This document shows positions 24,104 to 30,741 of a DNA stretch of 33,871 nt, piece after piece. How positions within the stretch are numbered: position 1 is the stretch's first letter; each line of letters opens with the position of its first letter. This DNA comes from a virus. The stretch spans positions 1 through 33,871 of IMG/VR virus record IMGVR_UViG_3300022752_000221, one strand, 5' to 3'. The position numbers and the translations under genes were made by a program. The notes under the pieces were generated by a model, which was not told the DNA's origin, ran no database searches, and worked only from the letters and a program-made list of their open reading frames with translations.

Positions 24104-24840
24104 TTTTTTATGGCGTAAAGTTGTTTCATTGACATATTTTGCTCTTTGAGATATTCCCTAACCATCTTTCTATTTTCGGGTACATCAACATAATATATAC
24201 AATCGGTACGATAACAAATAAAATCATCGCCAAGCATTTTCTTGAGGATTTGCATATACTTGAAACAAGTGTACCTAATGGCTTTGTACAAGTTATCCAT
24301 ATCCTCGTCATATCCAATCTTTACAACCTCGTTGGTAAGTTTACCTTCTTTTATAACAAAGTAATCTTTTCCCTTTCCCATAGTTGATAAAGCCGACAAC
24401 CTCACCACCTTAAAATCATCATCCAAACCTTTTTGATAAGTAGTTTTTGAAATAATACCCAAGTTAAAAGCAATACGCCAATAAGCATGGTTTAAATCAG
24501 TTCCACCCATCTTAAATCCAAATTTATCGAAATTATCATTATACTCATTGGTAGGATATTTATTGGGTACTTTTATAGTCTTACCCGACTTGATAAACGC
24601 TTTAGCATCCTTGCGTACCATACCAAACAAGAACATACCTCTTGTATATGATTTTACATCATTGTCACTTGGAAACATATAGGATTTCTTATCCCATACC
24701 AATTCAGTAGAGAAGTTACCTTTGCGATAATAACCATTACCACCATTGGCTTTGATTAAATTCAGCATTAATAGTTCTTTGTCTTTGGTTTTGTAATCTT
24801 GAGTTTTAATTACGCTACCAACATATTTAATCGTTTTCAT
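24088..24840 (-). CDS. Possible minimal family B polymerase-like replication protein
   Basis: Three blocks are reminiscent of family B DNA polymerase palm motifs. TDLNHAYWR (114-122) resembles motif A (D-x-x-S-L-Y-P). KVVRLSALSTMGK (144-156) could be motif B (K-x-x-x-N-S-x-Y-G). CYRTDCIYYVD (209-219) resembles motif C (Y-G-D-T-D-S), with the first Asp replaced by Arg and the second kept as D213. There is no exonuclease domain, and at 250 aa it is less than half the size of phi29 polymerase. It may be a reduced or inactive relative, or unrelated. It overlaps no gene and is 1 base from the 312-aa basic protein. Confidence 0.4.
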   Translation of the reverse strand: MKTIKYVGSVIKTQDYKTKDKELLMLNLIKANGGNGYYRKGNFSTELVWDKKSYMFPSDNDVKSYTRGMFLFGMVRKDAKAFIKSGKTIKVPNKYPTNEYNDNFDKFGFKMGGTDLNHAYWRIAFNLGIISKTTYQKGLDDDFKVVRLSALSTMGKGKDYFVIKEGKLTNEVVKIGYDEDMDNLYKAIRYTCFKYMQILKKMLGDDFICYRTDCIYYVDVPENRKMVREYLKEQNMSMKQLYAIKKTPHE

Positions 24841-24841
24841 T

Positions 24842-25780
24842 TTAAATTATTCCACCTTCTTTTTTTACTTGTTCAATTAAAATATCAAGTTCATTATTGA
24901 ACTTATCAAATTGTTCTTGGGTAAGGTTACCCCTATTAAACGCCGTCTGAAGTTGCTTCTTTGCTTTTAAAAATTCCTTTAATCTTTCAAATGCTAATCT
25001 TCTTTTGAAGTCGGGTGATTTTGCTTTCTTTAAACGCTTGTTTTTCTTCTTTATTTCGCCAATATTTTTGATGGCACTTTTTCTTGCGTTTTTGCGTCTT
25101 TTTTTCTTATTAGATAGGTCTTTAACCCTTGATAGTATTGCGTTTCGGACTGATGTAACTTGTTTTTTTTGAGTAGTAGAAAGAGTGTAGGAAATGGGAT
25201 TAATTGAACTTGTTGGAACGCTATTTATAACAAGTATAAAATCAATAAAATAATTTTCGGGTGTACCATCATTGGCTTTGTTAGGTTTTAACTTCTTCAC
25301 CCCCGTAAACGAGGCACTACTTGAGTTATTTACCTCATCTCGAATATTGTCAATTATTTTTCTAACGCCACTTCGGTTATAATCATAATTGAGAGTGTTG
25401 AATATCCTCGTTTTACCCGCACTATCTCCATCAACTCTAATGAAAATACATTTTGGAAGTACATCCCTAATGAACTCATCCAATTCAAACCACATAACGT
25501 CAGCGTAAACCGATGGGGAAATAATATTAGGGTCACAACCCTCTTGAGGTATTATAGAACTAACAACGCCATCTATACCCTTTCTAATCGCCTTTACGCC
25601 TACTTTAGTTGGGTCAATACCTTTAAATTGAGGATATAAGACTTCAGTAATATACTTACGCCTATCAGCAAGTGATACCTTTCTATCTTCGGGTAACGAG
25701 TTATTGACTTTCGTAAATTCCTTTAGAATCTTGTTATAGAGCCGAACTCCCTTGTTTATATTTTTCCCTTTTTTCGCCAC
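24842..25780 (-). CDS. Very basic DNA-associated protein, candidate replication protein
   Basis: A GTG start overlaps the HTH gene stop by one base. Residues 1-200 appear folded, with an acidic-hydrophobic stretch (about 94-122) and many Asn/Ser. Residues about 215-260 are extremely Lys/Arg-rich (KKKRRKNARKSA), followed by a charged helix. The strongly basic C-terminus suggests nucleic acid binding. Next to the polymerase-like gene, a terminal protein or replication initiator is possible, but there is no diagnostic motif. Confidence 0.5.
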   Translation of the reverse strand: MAKKGKNINKGVRLYNKILKEFTKVNNSLPEDRKVSLADRRKYITEVLYPQFKGIDPTKVGVKAIRKGIDGVVSSIIPQEGCDPNIISPSVYADVMWFELDEFIRDVLPKCIFIRVDGDSAGKTRIFNTLNYDYNRSGVRKIIDNIRDEVNNSSSASFTGVKKLKPNKANDGTPENYFIDFILVINSVPTSSINPISYTLSTTQKKQVTSVRNAILSRVKDLSNKKKRRKNARKSAIKNIGEIKKKNKRLKKAKSPDFKRRLAFERLKEFLKAKKQLQTAFNRGNLTQEQFDKFNNELDILIEQVKKEGGII

Positions 25781-26025
25781 TATTTAGCCGATACCTTTTT
25801 TGATTTTAACCAATCCATAATTTCATTTCTATCAAACAAAACTTTTCTACCAAGCACCTTTATGTGTGGTATCTTTTTGGTTGATGTAAGAGTGTAAATG
25901 TGAGATGCACTCATCTTTAGCATTGTGGCTACTTCGTTAACATCTAACAAATCATTATTAGGTTCTAATCTTTTGGGTTTTTCGGGTCTTCCTCTACCTC
26001 TTTTTTTAGGTTTTAATAAAGTCAT
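25780..26025 (-). CDS. Excisionase-like (MerR/HTH_17) DNA-binding protein
   Basis: Residues 25-76 form a typical HTH_17 domain: LLDVNEVATMLKMSASHIYTLTSTKKIPHIKVLGRKVLFDRNEIMDWL, where V-E-A-x-x-L is the helix, S-x-x-T/IYxL the recognition helix and the wing gives V-GRK-VLF. A basic N-terminus (RGRGRP) adds an AT-hook-like contact. Proteins of this type control replication or act as recombination directionality factors. No integrase is present, so early gene control or replication initiation is likelier. Confidence 0.75.
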   Translation of the reverse strand: MTLLKPKKRGRGRPEKPKRLEPNNDLLDVNEVATMLKMSASHIYTLTSTKKIPHIKVLGRKVLFDRNEIMDWLKSKKVSAK

Positions 26026-26051
26026 AATAAATAAAATTTAGTGTGGGGTGA

Positions 26052-26083
26052 CAAATTTAACAAACAAAAAAATATAATCACAA
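26052..26083 (-). promoter_or_regulatory. Bacteroidota-type promoter for the HTH and replication operon
   Basis: On the minus strand, TAAATTTG (reverse of CAAATTTA at 26052-26059) is a TANNTTTG box. A TTG (CAA at 26081-26083) lies 21 bases upstream, the normal spacing. The HTH gene ATG starts about 27 bases downstream. Confidence 0.6.
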
Positions 26084-26142
26084 TTATAAAAATTCCATTG
26101 GGAACTTAAAGTTGATTTTATTGGTCTTTGCTTGTAGATAAT

Positions 26143-26346
26143 TTATTTTTCGATATAAGTGTTTACTTTAGAATTAGCGTAAATAAAAATTCTATACTCC
26201 CTTTTGAGTCCATAAAGACATTTTATGTCTTCGAATTTTTTATAAAGCATTTCGGGTGAGTTGACTTTATATACCAACATAACCTTCCACTCACCTTCGG
26301 TTAGTGATTCTAATTCTATTCTCAAGGGGAATGCTGATTTTCTCAT
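26143..26346 (-). CDS. Hypothetical small protein (67 aa), last gene of the modification operon
   Basis: A soluble protein with predicted beta-alpha-beta structure. Its ATG overlaps the stop of the preceding 121-aa gene by 4 bases, so it is translationally coupled to it and belongs to the same message as the methyltransferase. The family is not recognised. Confidence 0.55.
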   Translation of the reverse strand: MRKSAFPLRIELESLTEGEWKVMLVYKVNSPEMLYKKFEDIKCLYGLKREYRIFIYANSKVNTYIEK

Positions 26347-26708
26347 TTTAATGTTTGAAATACTAAATCCATATATAGTGTTACGAAAATTGGGTTTAAC
26401 TCGCCAAACTTAATTGCAATGACTTTGTCATTCAAAAACTCATCGGCTTGTACAATACTCATTTTATCTCTTTGACATAAAATCTTTCTCATCACACCAA
26501 TGTCATAAACCAAGCAACCATCATTCGACAATCCAATCAAGGCATCGTCAAACCTTTCTAAAACGATTGCATCGGGGTCAGCATCTTTTTTCAACATTTT
26601 AATTTTGTAATCATTAAAGTCGGTGTCAACCATTTGTTCCAAAATGTTTAGTTCTCCTTCTAAATCAAGAATTTCACTTAATGTTTTTGTTTTTACTTCT
26701 TTTTTCAT
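26343..26708 (-). CDS. Hypothetical acidic protein (121 aa), coupled to the DNA methyltransferase
   Basis: Its start overlaps the methyltransferase stop by 4 bases. The sequence is acidic, with a helical N-terminal half (about 8-45) and mixed alpha/beta rest. It contains AIVLERFDDALIG and CLVYDIGVMRKIL; no motif identifies it. Tight coupling suggests it may act with the modification system, but it also resembles generic phage early proteins. Confidence 0.6.
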   Translation of the reverse strand: MKKEVKTKTLSEILDLEGELNILEQMVDTDFNDYKIKMLKKDADPDAIVLERFDDALIGLSNDGCLVYDIGVMRKILCQRDKMSIVQADEFLNDKVIAIKFGELNPIFVTLYMDLVFQTLK

Positions 26709-27799
26709 TTTTTTGTTTTTTTTAAAATTGATTGATAAATATGTTCTGATATGGCTTTCATCATAAGTGGTGCAACTGCTCTACCGAGCCTCTCGCATTT
26801 TTGAATGTACTTGTCGCCAACATAGTAATCATCGGGAAAAGACATTATTCTTTTGATTTCAGAAATGGTAAGTTGTCTTGTTTCTATTGGATGAAGTATA
26901 GATGATTTGTTTCCTTGTCGAGCAAGTATAGTAAAGCAAACGTCATCAAAGATTGGTCGTTTCAAACCAAAGTATTTGGTCTTTGTTATTTTGTCACCAC
27001 TTTCTCCTTGCTTCAGTTGATATGCAACCTCCTTTACCTTACCCTCACTCATAGAAGACTCCTTTGATTCATTTTCGGGATTGTTTAAACCCTCAAACGC
27101 CTCCCTTATAGTAACTATATCACGATTTCCTTTAGGAAACGTAATTTGTGCATCTATATCCTTTCTAACGCCAATAAAAATTAACCTCTCCCTTTGTTGA
27201 GGTACTTCATAATCTTTGGCATTTAAAACCTTGTATCTGACATTATAGCCACAATTAACAAGAGTATTGTATATGGTGTCGTCTTCGTAACCAAACATTC
27301 CTATTTGATTGCTTCCAAGTAAATTAGAGGCTGAACCCAACGTAAGACCTTTTACATTTTCAGCAACAAAGACTTTGGGTTGAATTTCTTTTACCAACCT
27401 TGCATACTCAAAAAACAAGTCATCAATCCTTTGGGTAGTGTCGCTATATTTCTTTTCAGTTCCCCAACCCTCTTCCCTAATTCCCGCCATACTAAACGAG
27501 GCACAAGGTGGCGAACCATCCAAAATATCCAATTCTCCAACTTTCAATCCAATTTGGTCGAGTATCATTTTACCACTTAATTCCCTAATGTCATTTTTAA
27601 ATATAAAAGTTTCGGGATAGTTCTTTTCATAACATTCATAAGCCGATGGAATAAACTCATTAATGGCTAATACGTTACCACCACCGAGCCTATAACCTGT
27701 GCTTGAACCACCACACCCCGCAAACAATGAAACCACGTTAAAAAGGTTCTTTTTTGAAGACTCTTTCACATCATTTAGACTATAAATTGTCGGTAACAT
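26705..27799 (-). CDS. dcm: C5-cytosine DNA methyltransferase, predicted carboxymethyltransferase variant
   Basis: All diagnostic C5-MTase motifs are present: motif I FAGCGG (26-31), motif IV GSPPCASFS (95-103) with catalytic C99, motif VI ENVKG (147-151), motif VIII QQRER (201-205), and the IX region LTISEIKRIMSFP (310-322). A target recognition domain of about 90 residues lies between 212 and 300. Motif X is aberrant: RLGRAVAP (337-344) replaces Q-x-G-N-[AS]-V, so the near-invariant Asn is Arg (R340, codon at 26780-26782) and the preceding Gln is R337. A basic residue there could bind the carboxylate of carboxy-SAM. Genes for prephenate and carboxy-SAM synthesis lie directly upstream and overlap it, so the predicted product is 5-carboxymethylcytosine. 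No partner restriction enzyme is present. Confidence 0.9.
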   Translation of the reverse strand: MLPTIYSLNDVKESSKKNLFNVVSLFAGCGGSSTGYRLGGGNVLAINEFIPSAYECYEKNYPETFIFKNDIRELSGKMILDQIGLKVGELDILDGSPPCASFSMAGIREEGWGTEKKYSDTTQRIDDLFFEYARLVKEIQPKVFVAENVKGLTLGSASNLLGSNQIGMFGYEDDTIYNTLVNCGYNVRYKVLNAKDYEVPQQRERLIFIGVRKDIDAQITFPKGNRDIVTIREAFEGLNNPENESKESSMSEGKVKEVAYQLKQGESGDKITKTKYFGLKRPIFDDVCFTILARQGNKSSILHPIETRQLTISEIKRIMSFPDDYYVGDKYIQKCERLGRAVAPLMMKAISEHIYQSILKKTKK

Positions 27800-28040
27800 T
27801 TTCTTGAATTTTGACTGAAATTTTATGAATTAGGTTGAATATGTCTTCTCCATATTCGCCTAACCCATTTTTGTATTTTGATAAAGCCAATTTGTAAGCA
27901 TCATTATTTAAAATTGGAATGTTTTTTTTCTTTTTTTCATCACCAATAATATAAGCGTATTGAAATCTTTGAATTAACAACTCAACAATTTCTTTATCTA
28001 TGTTTGAAATTTTTTCTCTGAAAGATTCTATTTTATTCAC
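27780..28040 (-). CDS. AroQ-type chorismate mutase
   Basis: Converts chorismate to prephenate. The 86-residue length and helical pattern match the AroQ fold: FREKISNIDKEIVELLIQR (7-25) is the signature first helix. Against the E. coli PheA mutase domain, R11, R28, K39 and Q88 correspond to R8, R25, K36 and Q79. The positions of R51 and E52 appear to hold Ala and Tyr, unless the alignment shifts there. Its ATG overlaps the CmoA-like stop (ATGA) and its end overlaps the methyltransferase start by 20 bases. Prephenate is the co-substrate of CmoA, which explains the placement. An isochorismate-pyruvate lyase is the main alternative. Confidence 0.78.
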   Translation of the reverse strand: MNKIESFREKISNIDKEIVELLIQRFQYAYIIGDEKKKKNIPILNNDAYKLALSKYKNGLGEYGEDIFNLIHKISVKIQENVTDNL

Positions 28041-28660
28041 TTGATTGCAATTATACCTTTAAAATTAAACATTTGCCAAAATGTAGTTACATTATGAAAT
28101 CCAACGTCTTGTAACATAATATCCAACTCCCTTTCTGAGTTAGGTTTCATTATGTATCTCAAATCTCTTTCTTTTTTAAAAATTTCATCAGTTGAAAAAT
28201 TATTAAGTTTATAGTCATAATGACTAAAAGAAAAAATCTCTTGCATCTTACCATTGTCTTGATATAATTTTTCGCAAATAAATAAAGCACCACCTTCATT
28301 CATACCATCATAAATAGTTTTCAAATAATTGTGTCTTGAGGATGGCTTCAAAAATTGCATAGTGAAAATTGAATAAACAACACAAGCATTCATCAATGGG
28401 AAAGGTTCATTTAAGTCAACATAAGAAAAACCTTCTTCTTGTGGTAACAAAGTGGCAACGTCATAGCCATACTTATAACATTTTATGTCAAGGCTTTTAA
28501 GCAACTTACCTGTGCTACAACCCAAGTCATATACATTAGTGTTGTCAACAAAAAAGTATTCACTCATACTACTTATTGAGTTCCAAAGTATGTCATAATT
28601 AGGTATGCTCTTATTGATGTGGTCATCAAAATTTTGAATAGTGTTAAAGTCAAATTTCAT
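28037..28660 (-). CDS. cmoA: CmoA-like carboxy-SAM synthase
   Basis: CmoA converts SAM and prephenate to carboxy-SAM and phenylpyruvate. From residue 11 to 207 the similarity to E. coli CmoA is extensive: SIPNYDILWNSISSM (18-32) against SVPGYSNIISMI, VYDLGCSTG (43-51) identical to VYDLGCSLG but one residue, FTMQFLKPSSR (99-109) against FTLQFLEPSER, IYDGMNEGGAL (116-126) against IYQGLNPGGAL, and FWQMFNFKG (194-202) against WFQCFNFGS. It is about 40 residues shorter, partly between 55 and 80. The column of E. coli R199, which contacts the carboxylate, holds E164, with R165 next to it. No CmoB is nearby, so a tRNA role is less likely. Confidence 0.82.
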   Translation of the reverse strand: MKFDFNTIQNFDDHINKSIPNYDILWNSISSMSEYFFVDNTNVYDLGCSTGKLLKSLDIKCYKYGYDVATLLPQEEGFSYVDLNEPFPLMNACVVYSIFTMQFLKPSSRHNYLKTIYDGMNEGGALFICEKLYQDNGKMQEIFSFSHYDYKLNNFSTDEIFKKERDLRYIMKPNSERELDIMLQDVGFHNVTTFWQMFNFKGIIAIK

Positions 28661-28661
28661 A

Positions 28662-28832
28662 TTAATATTGTTTTACGCATTTCATAACCTCTCTCCACCA
28701 ATCAGTAGCGTGGTCATCCATTTTCATAACTTTCTCTACAAAATAGATTGAACACTCTTTGGATTTTTCGGTGTCGTTTACTATGTCATTAAAATCCTCA
28801 ATGAGTACTTGTGCTTGTTGTTCGGGAGTCAT
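28662..28832 (-). CDS. Small acidic hypothetical protein (56 aa)
   Basis: An ATG-started frame directly upstream of the CmoA-like gene, ending 1 base before it and overlapping the preceding 99-aa gene by 35 bases. The product is acidic and helical with a WW pair (45-46). Spacing suggests it is part of the same operon. Not recognised. Confidence 0.55.
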   Translation of the reverse strand: MTPEQQAQVLIEDFNDIVNDTEKSKECSIYFVEKVMKMDDHATDWWREVMKCVKQY

Positions 28833-29097
28833 AATTAGTTGTTTTAAATTTTAAAAAACCAAATTGTTTTACAAGCGAAAATAACCTTAAATATTTAATG
28901 CAATCATCATCGGCACGACTACACGCCTCGTCAAGTTTATTATCGCAAATAGCCTCTACAAAACTCCCACCTCTTTGATAGCCATCTCGGTGCATCATTA
29001 CGCTAATCATAACATTAACTATATGTATAGAAACATTGTTATAGCCATAACGATTGGCTAAATCTCTTGCGACTATGTCGTATTGTTCTCTTCTCAT
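28798..29097 (-). CDS. Hypothetical early protein (99 aa)
   Basis: A helical, soluble protein with a His/Met-rich middle (about 24-36) and a Ser/Thr-rich tail. Two Cys and several acidic residues in the second half (DEACSRADDDCIK, about 55-67) have no obvious metal motif. It is the second gene of the operon starting at 29346. The family is not recognised. Confidence 0.5.
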   Translation of the reverse strand: MRREQYDIVARDLANRYGYNNVSIHIVNVMISVMMHRDGYQRGGSFVEAICDNKLDEACSRADDDCIKYLRLFSLVKQFGFLKFKTTNYDSRTTSTSTH

Positions 29098-29118
29098 TTG
29101 AATAAGTTTTTAAAATGA

Positions 29119-29346
29119 TTAATCTTTAATGGTGTTAAACTTTTCTTGAATGTCAGCAATACAACCATCAATGTATTTATTAACAATACTATCTTGGGTC
29201 ATGCTTTGAACATTACGCAAATGAGCAATAGAGTTTCCAATAATTTCAGCCAAATCCAAACTTCTTTTCATTTGTTTATGATAGGCTTTGATGATAGGGT
29301 CTACGCTATCGTTTACAATTTTTTCGATTTCTTGATTTGTGTCCAT
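29119..29346 (-). CDS. Small helical hypothetical protein (75 aa), first early gene
   Basis: Almost wholly alpha-helical and charged, with a leucine-rich middle. It is the first gene after the early promoter at 29384-29415. Its small size and promoter-proximal place suit an early regulator or anti-host protein, but there is no sequence evidence for that. Confidence 0.55.
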   Translation of the reverse strand: MDTNQEIEKIVNDSVDPIIKAYHKQMKRSLDLAEIIGNSIAHLRNVQSMTQDSIVNKYIDGCIADIQEKFNTIKD

Positions 29347-29383
29347 GATTTGATTTTTTGATTAATAATTAAGCATTTAAAAG

Positions 29384-29415
29384 CAAAGATAAGCAATCAT
29401 AGTTATTTCTAACAA
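29384..29415 (-). promoter_or_regulatory. Bacteroidota-type promoter for the early/modification operon
   Basis: On the minus strand, TATCTTTG (29384-29391) is a TANNTTTG box and TTTG/TTG (29413-29415) lies 21 bases upstream, the standard arrangement. It drives 29346 onwards, including the carboxy-SAM and DNA methyltransferase genes. Confidence 0.65.
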
Positions 29416-29423
29416 ATTTTTTT

Positions 29424-29431
29424 TATTTTTG
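29424..29431 (+). promoter_or_regulatory. TANNTTTG box before tRNA-Gln
   Basis: TATTTTTG lies 7 bases before the tRNA 5' end. No TTG is seen at the usual distance upstream, so this is a partial match. It is back-to-back with the early operon promoter. Confidence 0.4.
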
Positions 29432-29438
29432 TAAAAAT

Positions 29439-29509
29439 TGCGATATGATGTAATGGTAGCATCAGAGATTTTGATTCTCTTCGTTAAGGTTCGAGTCCTT
29501 ATGTCGCAT
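29439..29509 (+). tRNA. tRNA-Gln (anticodon UUG)
   Basis: A full cloverleaf: acceptor stem TGCGATA with TGTCGCA (one G-T pair), D arm GATG...CATC, anticodon stem AGAGA/TCTCT with loop TTTTGAT and anticodon TTG, variable loop TCGT, and T stem TAAGG/CCTTA with loop TTCGAGT. CCA is not encoded. It reads CAA, the dominant Gln codon in the Gln-rich virion genes here, so it may raise translation of late genes. Confidence 0.93.
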
Positions 29510-29521
29510 CAAACTTTTTTT

Positions 29522-29692
29522 ATGACAAATGAAGTTATAATAGCAAAAATTAATCAATTAAATTTGAGTAATCAAAGAGTAGAACACATTAAAAAACAAA
29601 CTAAAGGTGAAAGGATTTTGTTACTTATTTTTCAAAACCAACAAAAAATAATAAATGCAAAAAGAAAAAGAAAGTGGTATCAAATATTCTAA
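29522..29692 (+). CDS. Small basic hypothetical protein (56 aa)
   Basis: The ATG at 29522 is preferred because the longer frame would run through the tRNA. Predicted helical with a highly basic end (NAKRKRKWYQIF). Possibly nucleic-acid binding. It overlaps the next gene by 38 bases. Unrecognised. Confidence 0.5.
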   Translation: MTNEVIIAKINQLNLSNQRVEHIKKQTKGERILLLIFQNQQKIINAKRKRKWYQIF

Positions 29693-29906
29693 AATTGAGA
29701 ATCCACTTATAAAATTGCTATTTTCAAGAGAGTTTTACATTAGCCTCATAATACCTATGTTTATTGGGTTTTTGCTAAGTTTAGTAGAAGAGAAAAGATT
29801 TATCATCTTTTTGTCTTTCCTATTAGGAATATGTAGTTTACCTTTGATAGTAATCATTAAAGAAATATTTAAAAACAACAAAGATGAAATTAAAGACATG
29901 GCATAA
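29655..29906 (+). CDS. Two-pass membrane protein (83 aa)
   Basis: Hydrophobic segments at about 29-43 and 48-67 separated by a charged turn (EEKRF), with a basic-acidic tail. It overlaps the downstream anchored CHAP gene by 23 bases. Two-pass topology and position before lysis genes make it a possible holin or pinholin-like protein. Confidence 0.5.
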   Translation: MQKEKESGIKYSKIENPLIKLLFSREFYISLIIPMFIGFLLSLVEEKRFIIFLSFLLGICSLPLIVIIKEIFKNNKDEIKDMA

Positions 29907-30516
29907 AGTAGCCTTCTTTGGCTCAATAGGAATACTTATTGTGTACCTTCAGCGTGAAAAGGTATTTAAGGCATATAAATACACAAAAAAAGCGTTTGGT
30001 GATTTGGTTTCAATGTTTGCTTCCCAATGGGTAGGCGTTGAAGAGATTGGAAATAATCAATCATTTGCAAACAACGCTTTTCAATCAATGTTAAAACAAG
30101 TTGGTTGGCACTCAACTGACCAATGGTGTATGTTTTTTGCAAAGGCTATACACTACAATGTATTTAAAAATAATCCAACCGAACAAGCGAAGATTGATAA
30201 GGTGCTTGGTGGAAGTAGTCAGCAATCATTTATAAATGCGAAAAACGACCAAAGTGGAACTTACACTACATCCAATACGCCAAAGGTGGGTGACATCATT
30301 ATCTTTCAGCACAAGAACACGCCATCGAAAGGACATGCGGGGGTGGTGGTAAAGGTTAACAATGACAATAGCGTAACTACCATAGAGGGTAACACTTCAG
30401 ATAAAAGTATTAGTGATGGCGACTTGGTTGCTAAAAAGACAAGAACAAGTGTAGTTGGTAAGTCAATAGGTGGTGACCTTGTAGTTAGAGGATTTATTCG
30501 TAAATTGAATGTCTAA
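29884..30516 (+). CDS. Membrane-anchored CHAP endopeptidase (paralogue A)
   Basis: An N-terminal membrane segment (about 8-22) is followed by a CHAP domain. Catalytic residues are C82 in DQWCMFF, H151 in SKGHAGVV and E168 in IEGN. It is clearly paralogous to the 31282-32004 protein (shared GNN-x-x-F, QVGW/SVGW, RTxxxG and GG-L blocks). CHAP enzymes cut peptidoglycan peptides or amides. The anchor suggests a virion enzyme for entry or a signal-arrest-release style endolysin. Confidence 0.78.
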   Translation: MKLKTWHKVAFFGSIGILIVYLQREKVFKAYKYTKKAFGDLVSMFASQWVGVEEIGNNQSFANNAFQSMLKQVGWHSTDQWCMFFAKAIHYNVFKNNPTEQAKIDKVLGGSSQQSFINAKNDQSGTYTTSNTPKVGDIIIFQHKNTPSKGHAGVVVKVNNDNSVTTIEGNTSDKSISDGDLVAKKTRTSVVGKSIGGDLVVRGFIRKLNV

Positions 30517-30527
30517 ATATAACTACT

Positions 30528-30740
30528 ATGAAAAATTTTTCATTTAAGGGTTATTTCTTACCCACTCCAAAAAGATTTAGGGTGCTTGGTGACTCATTAG
30601 CATCAGCATCAGTTTTCGTATCATCTTACGCTATCCTAAATGACCATCAATCTTTTGGCATTGTTGTCCTCATTTCGGGATGGGTAGGAAAATTTTTAAC
30701 AAACTTCTTCAGCGATGAAGAAACTAAAAAACCCGAATAA
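30528..30740 (+). CDS. Holin-like membrane protein (70 aa)
   Basis: Two hydrophobic segments (about 21-36 and 45-61) joined by a short polar loop (LNDHQS) and a charged C-terminal tail. Size, topology and position between two CHAP endopeptidase genes match the class II holins of Bacteroidota phages. Confidence 0.62.
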   Translation: MKNFSFKGYFLPTPKRFRVLGDSLASASVFVSSYAILNDHQSFGIVVLISGWVGKFLTNFFSDEETKKPE

Positions 30741-30741
30741 T

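Noticed and set aside
25780-26025. Prophage integration module
   Set aside because: An excisionase-like HTH is present, but there is no integrase or att repeat.
26705-27799. Restriction-modification system
   Set aside because: No endonuclease gene lies near the methyltransferase, and motif X is aberrant in a way not expected for plain methylation.
28037-29509. CmoA for tRNA wobble (cmo5U) modification
   Set aside because: No CmoB is nearby. The only tRNA here is Gln UUG, which is not a usual cmo5U target, and the gene is embedded with chorismate mutase and a DNA methyltransferase.
29438-29521. An open frame running through the tRNA
   Set aside because: The tRNA cloverleaf is complete, and the downstream ATG at 29522 gives a simpler start.
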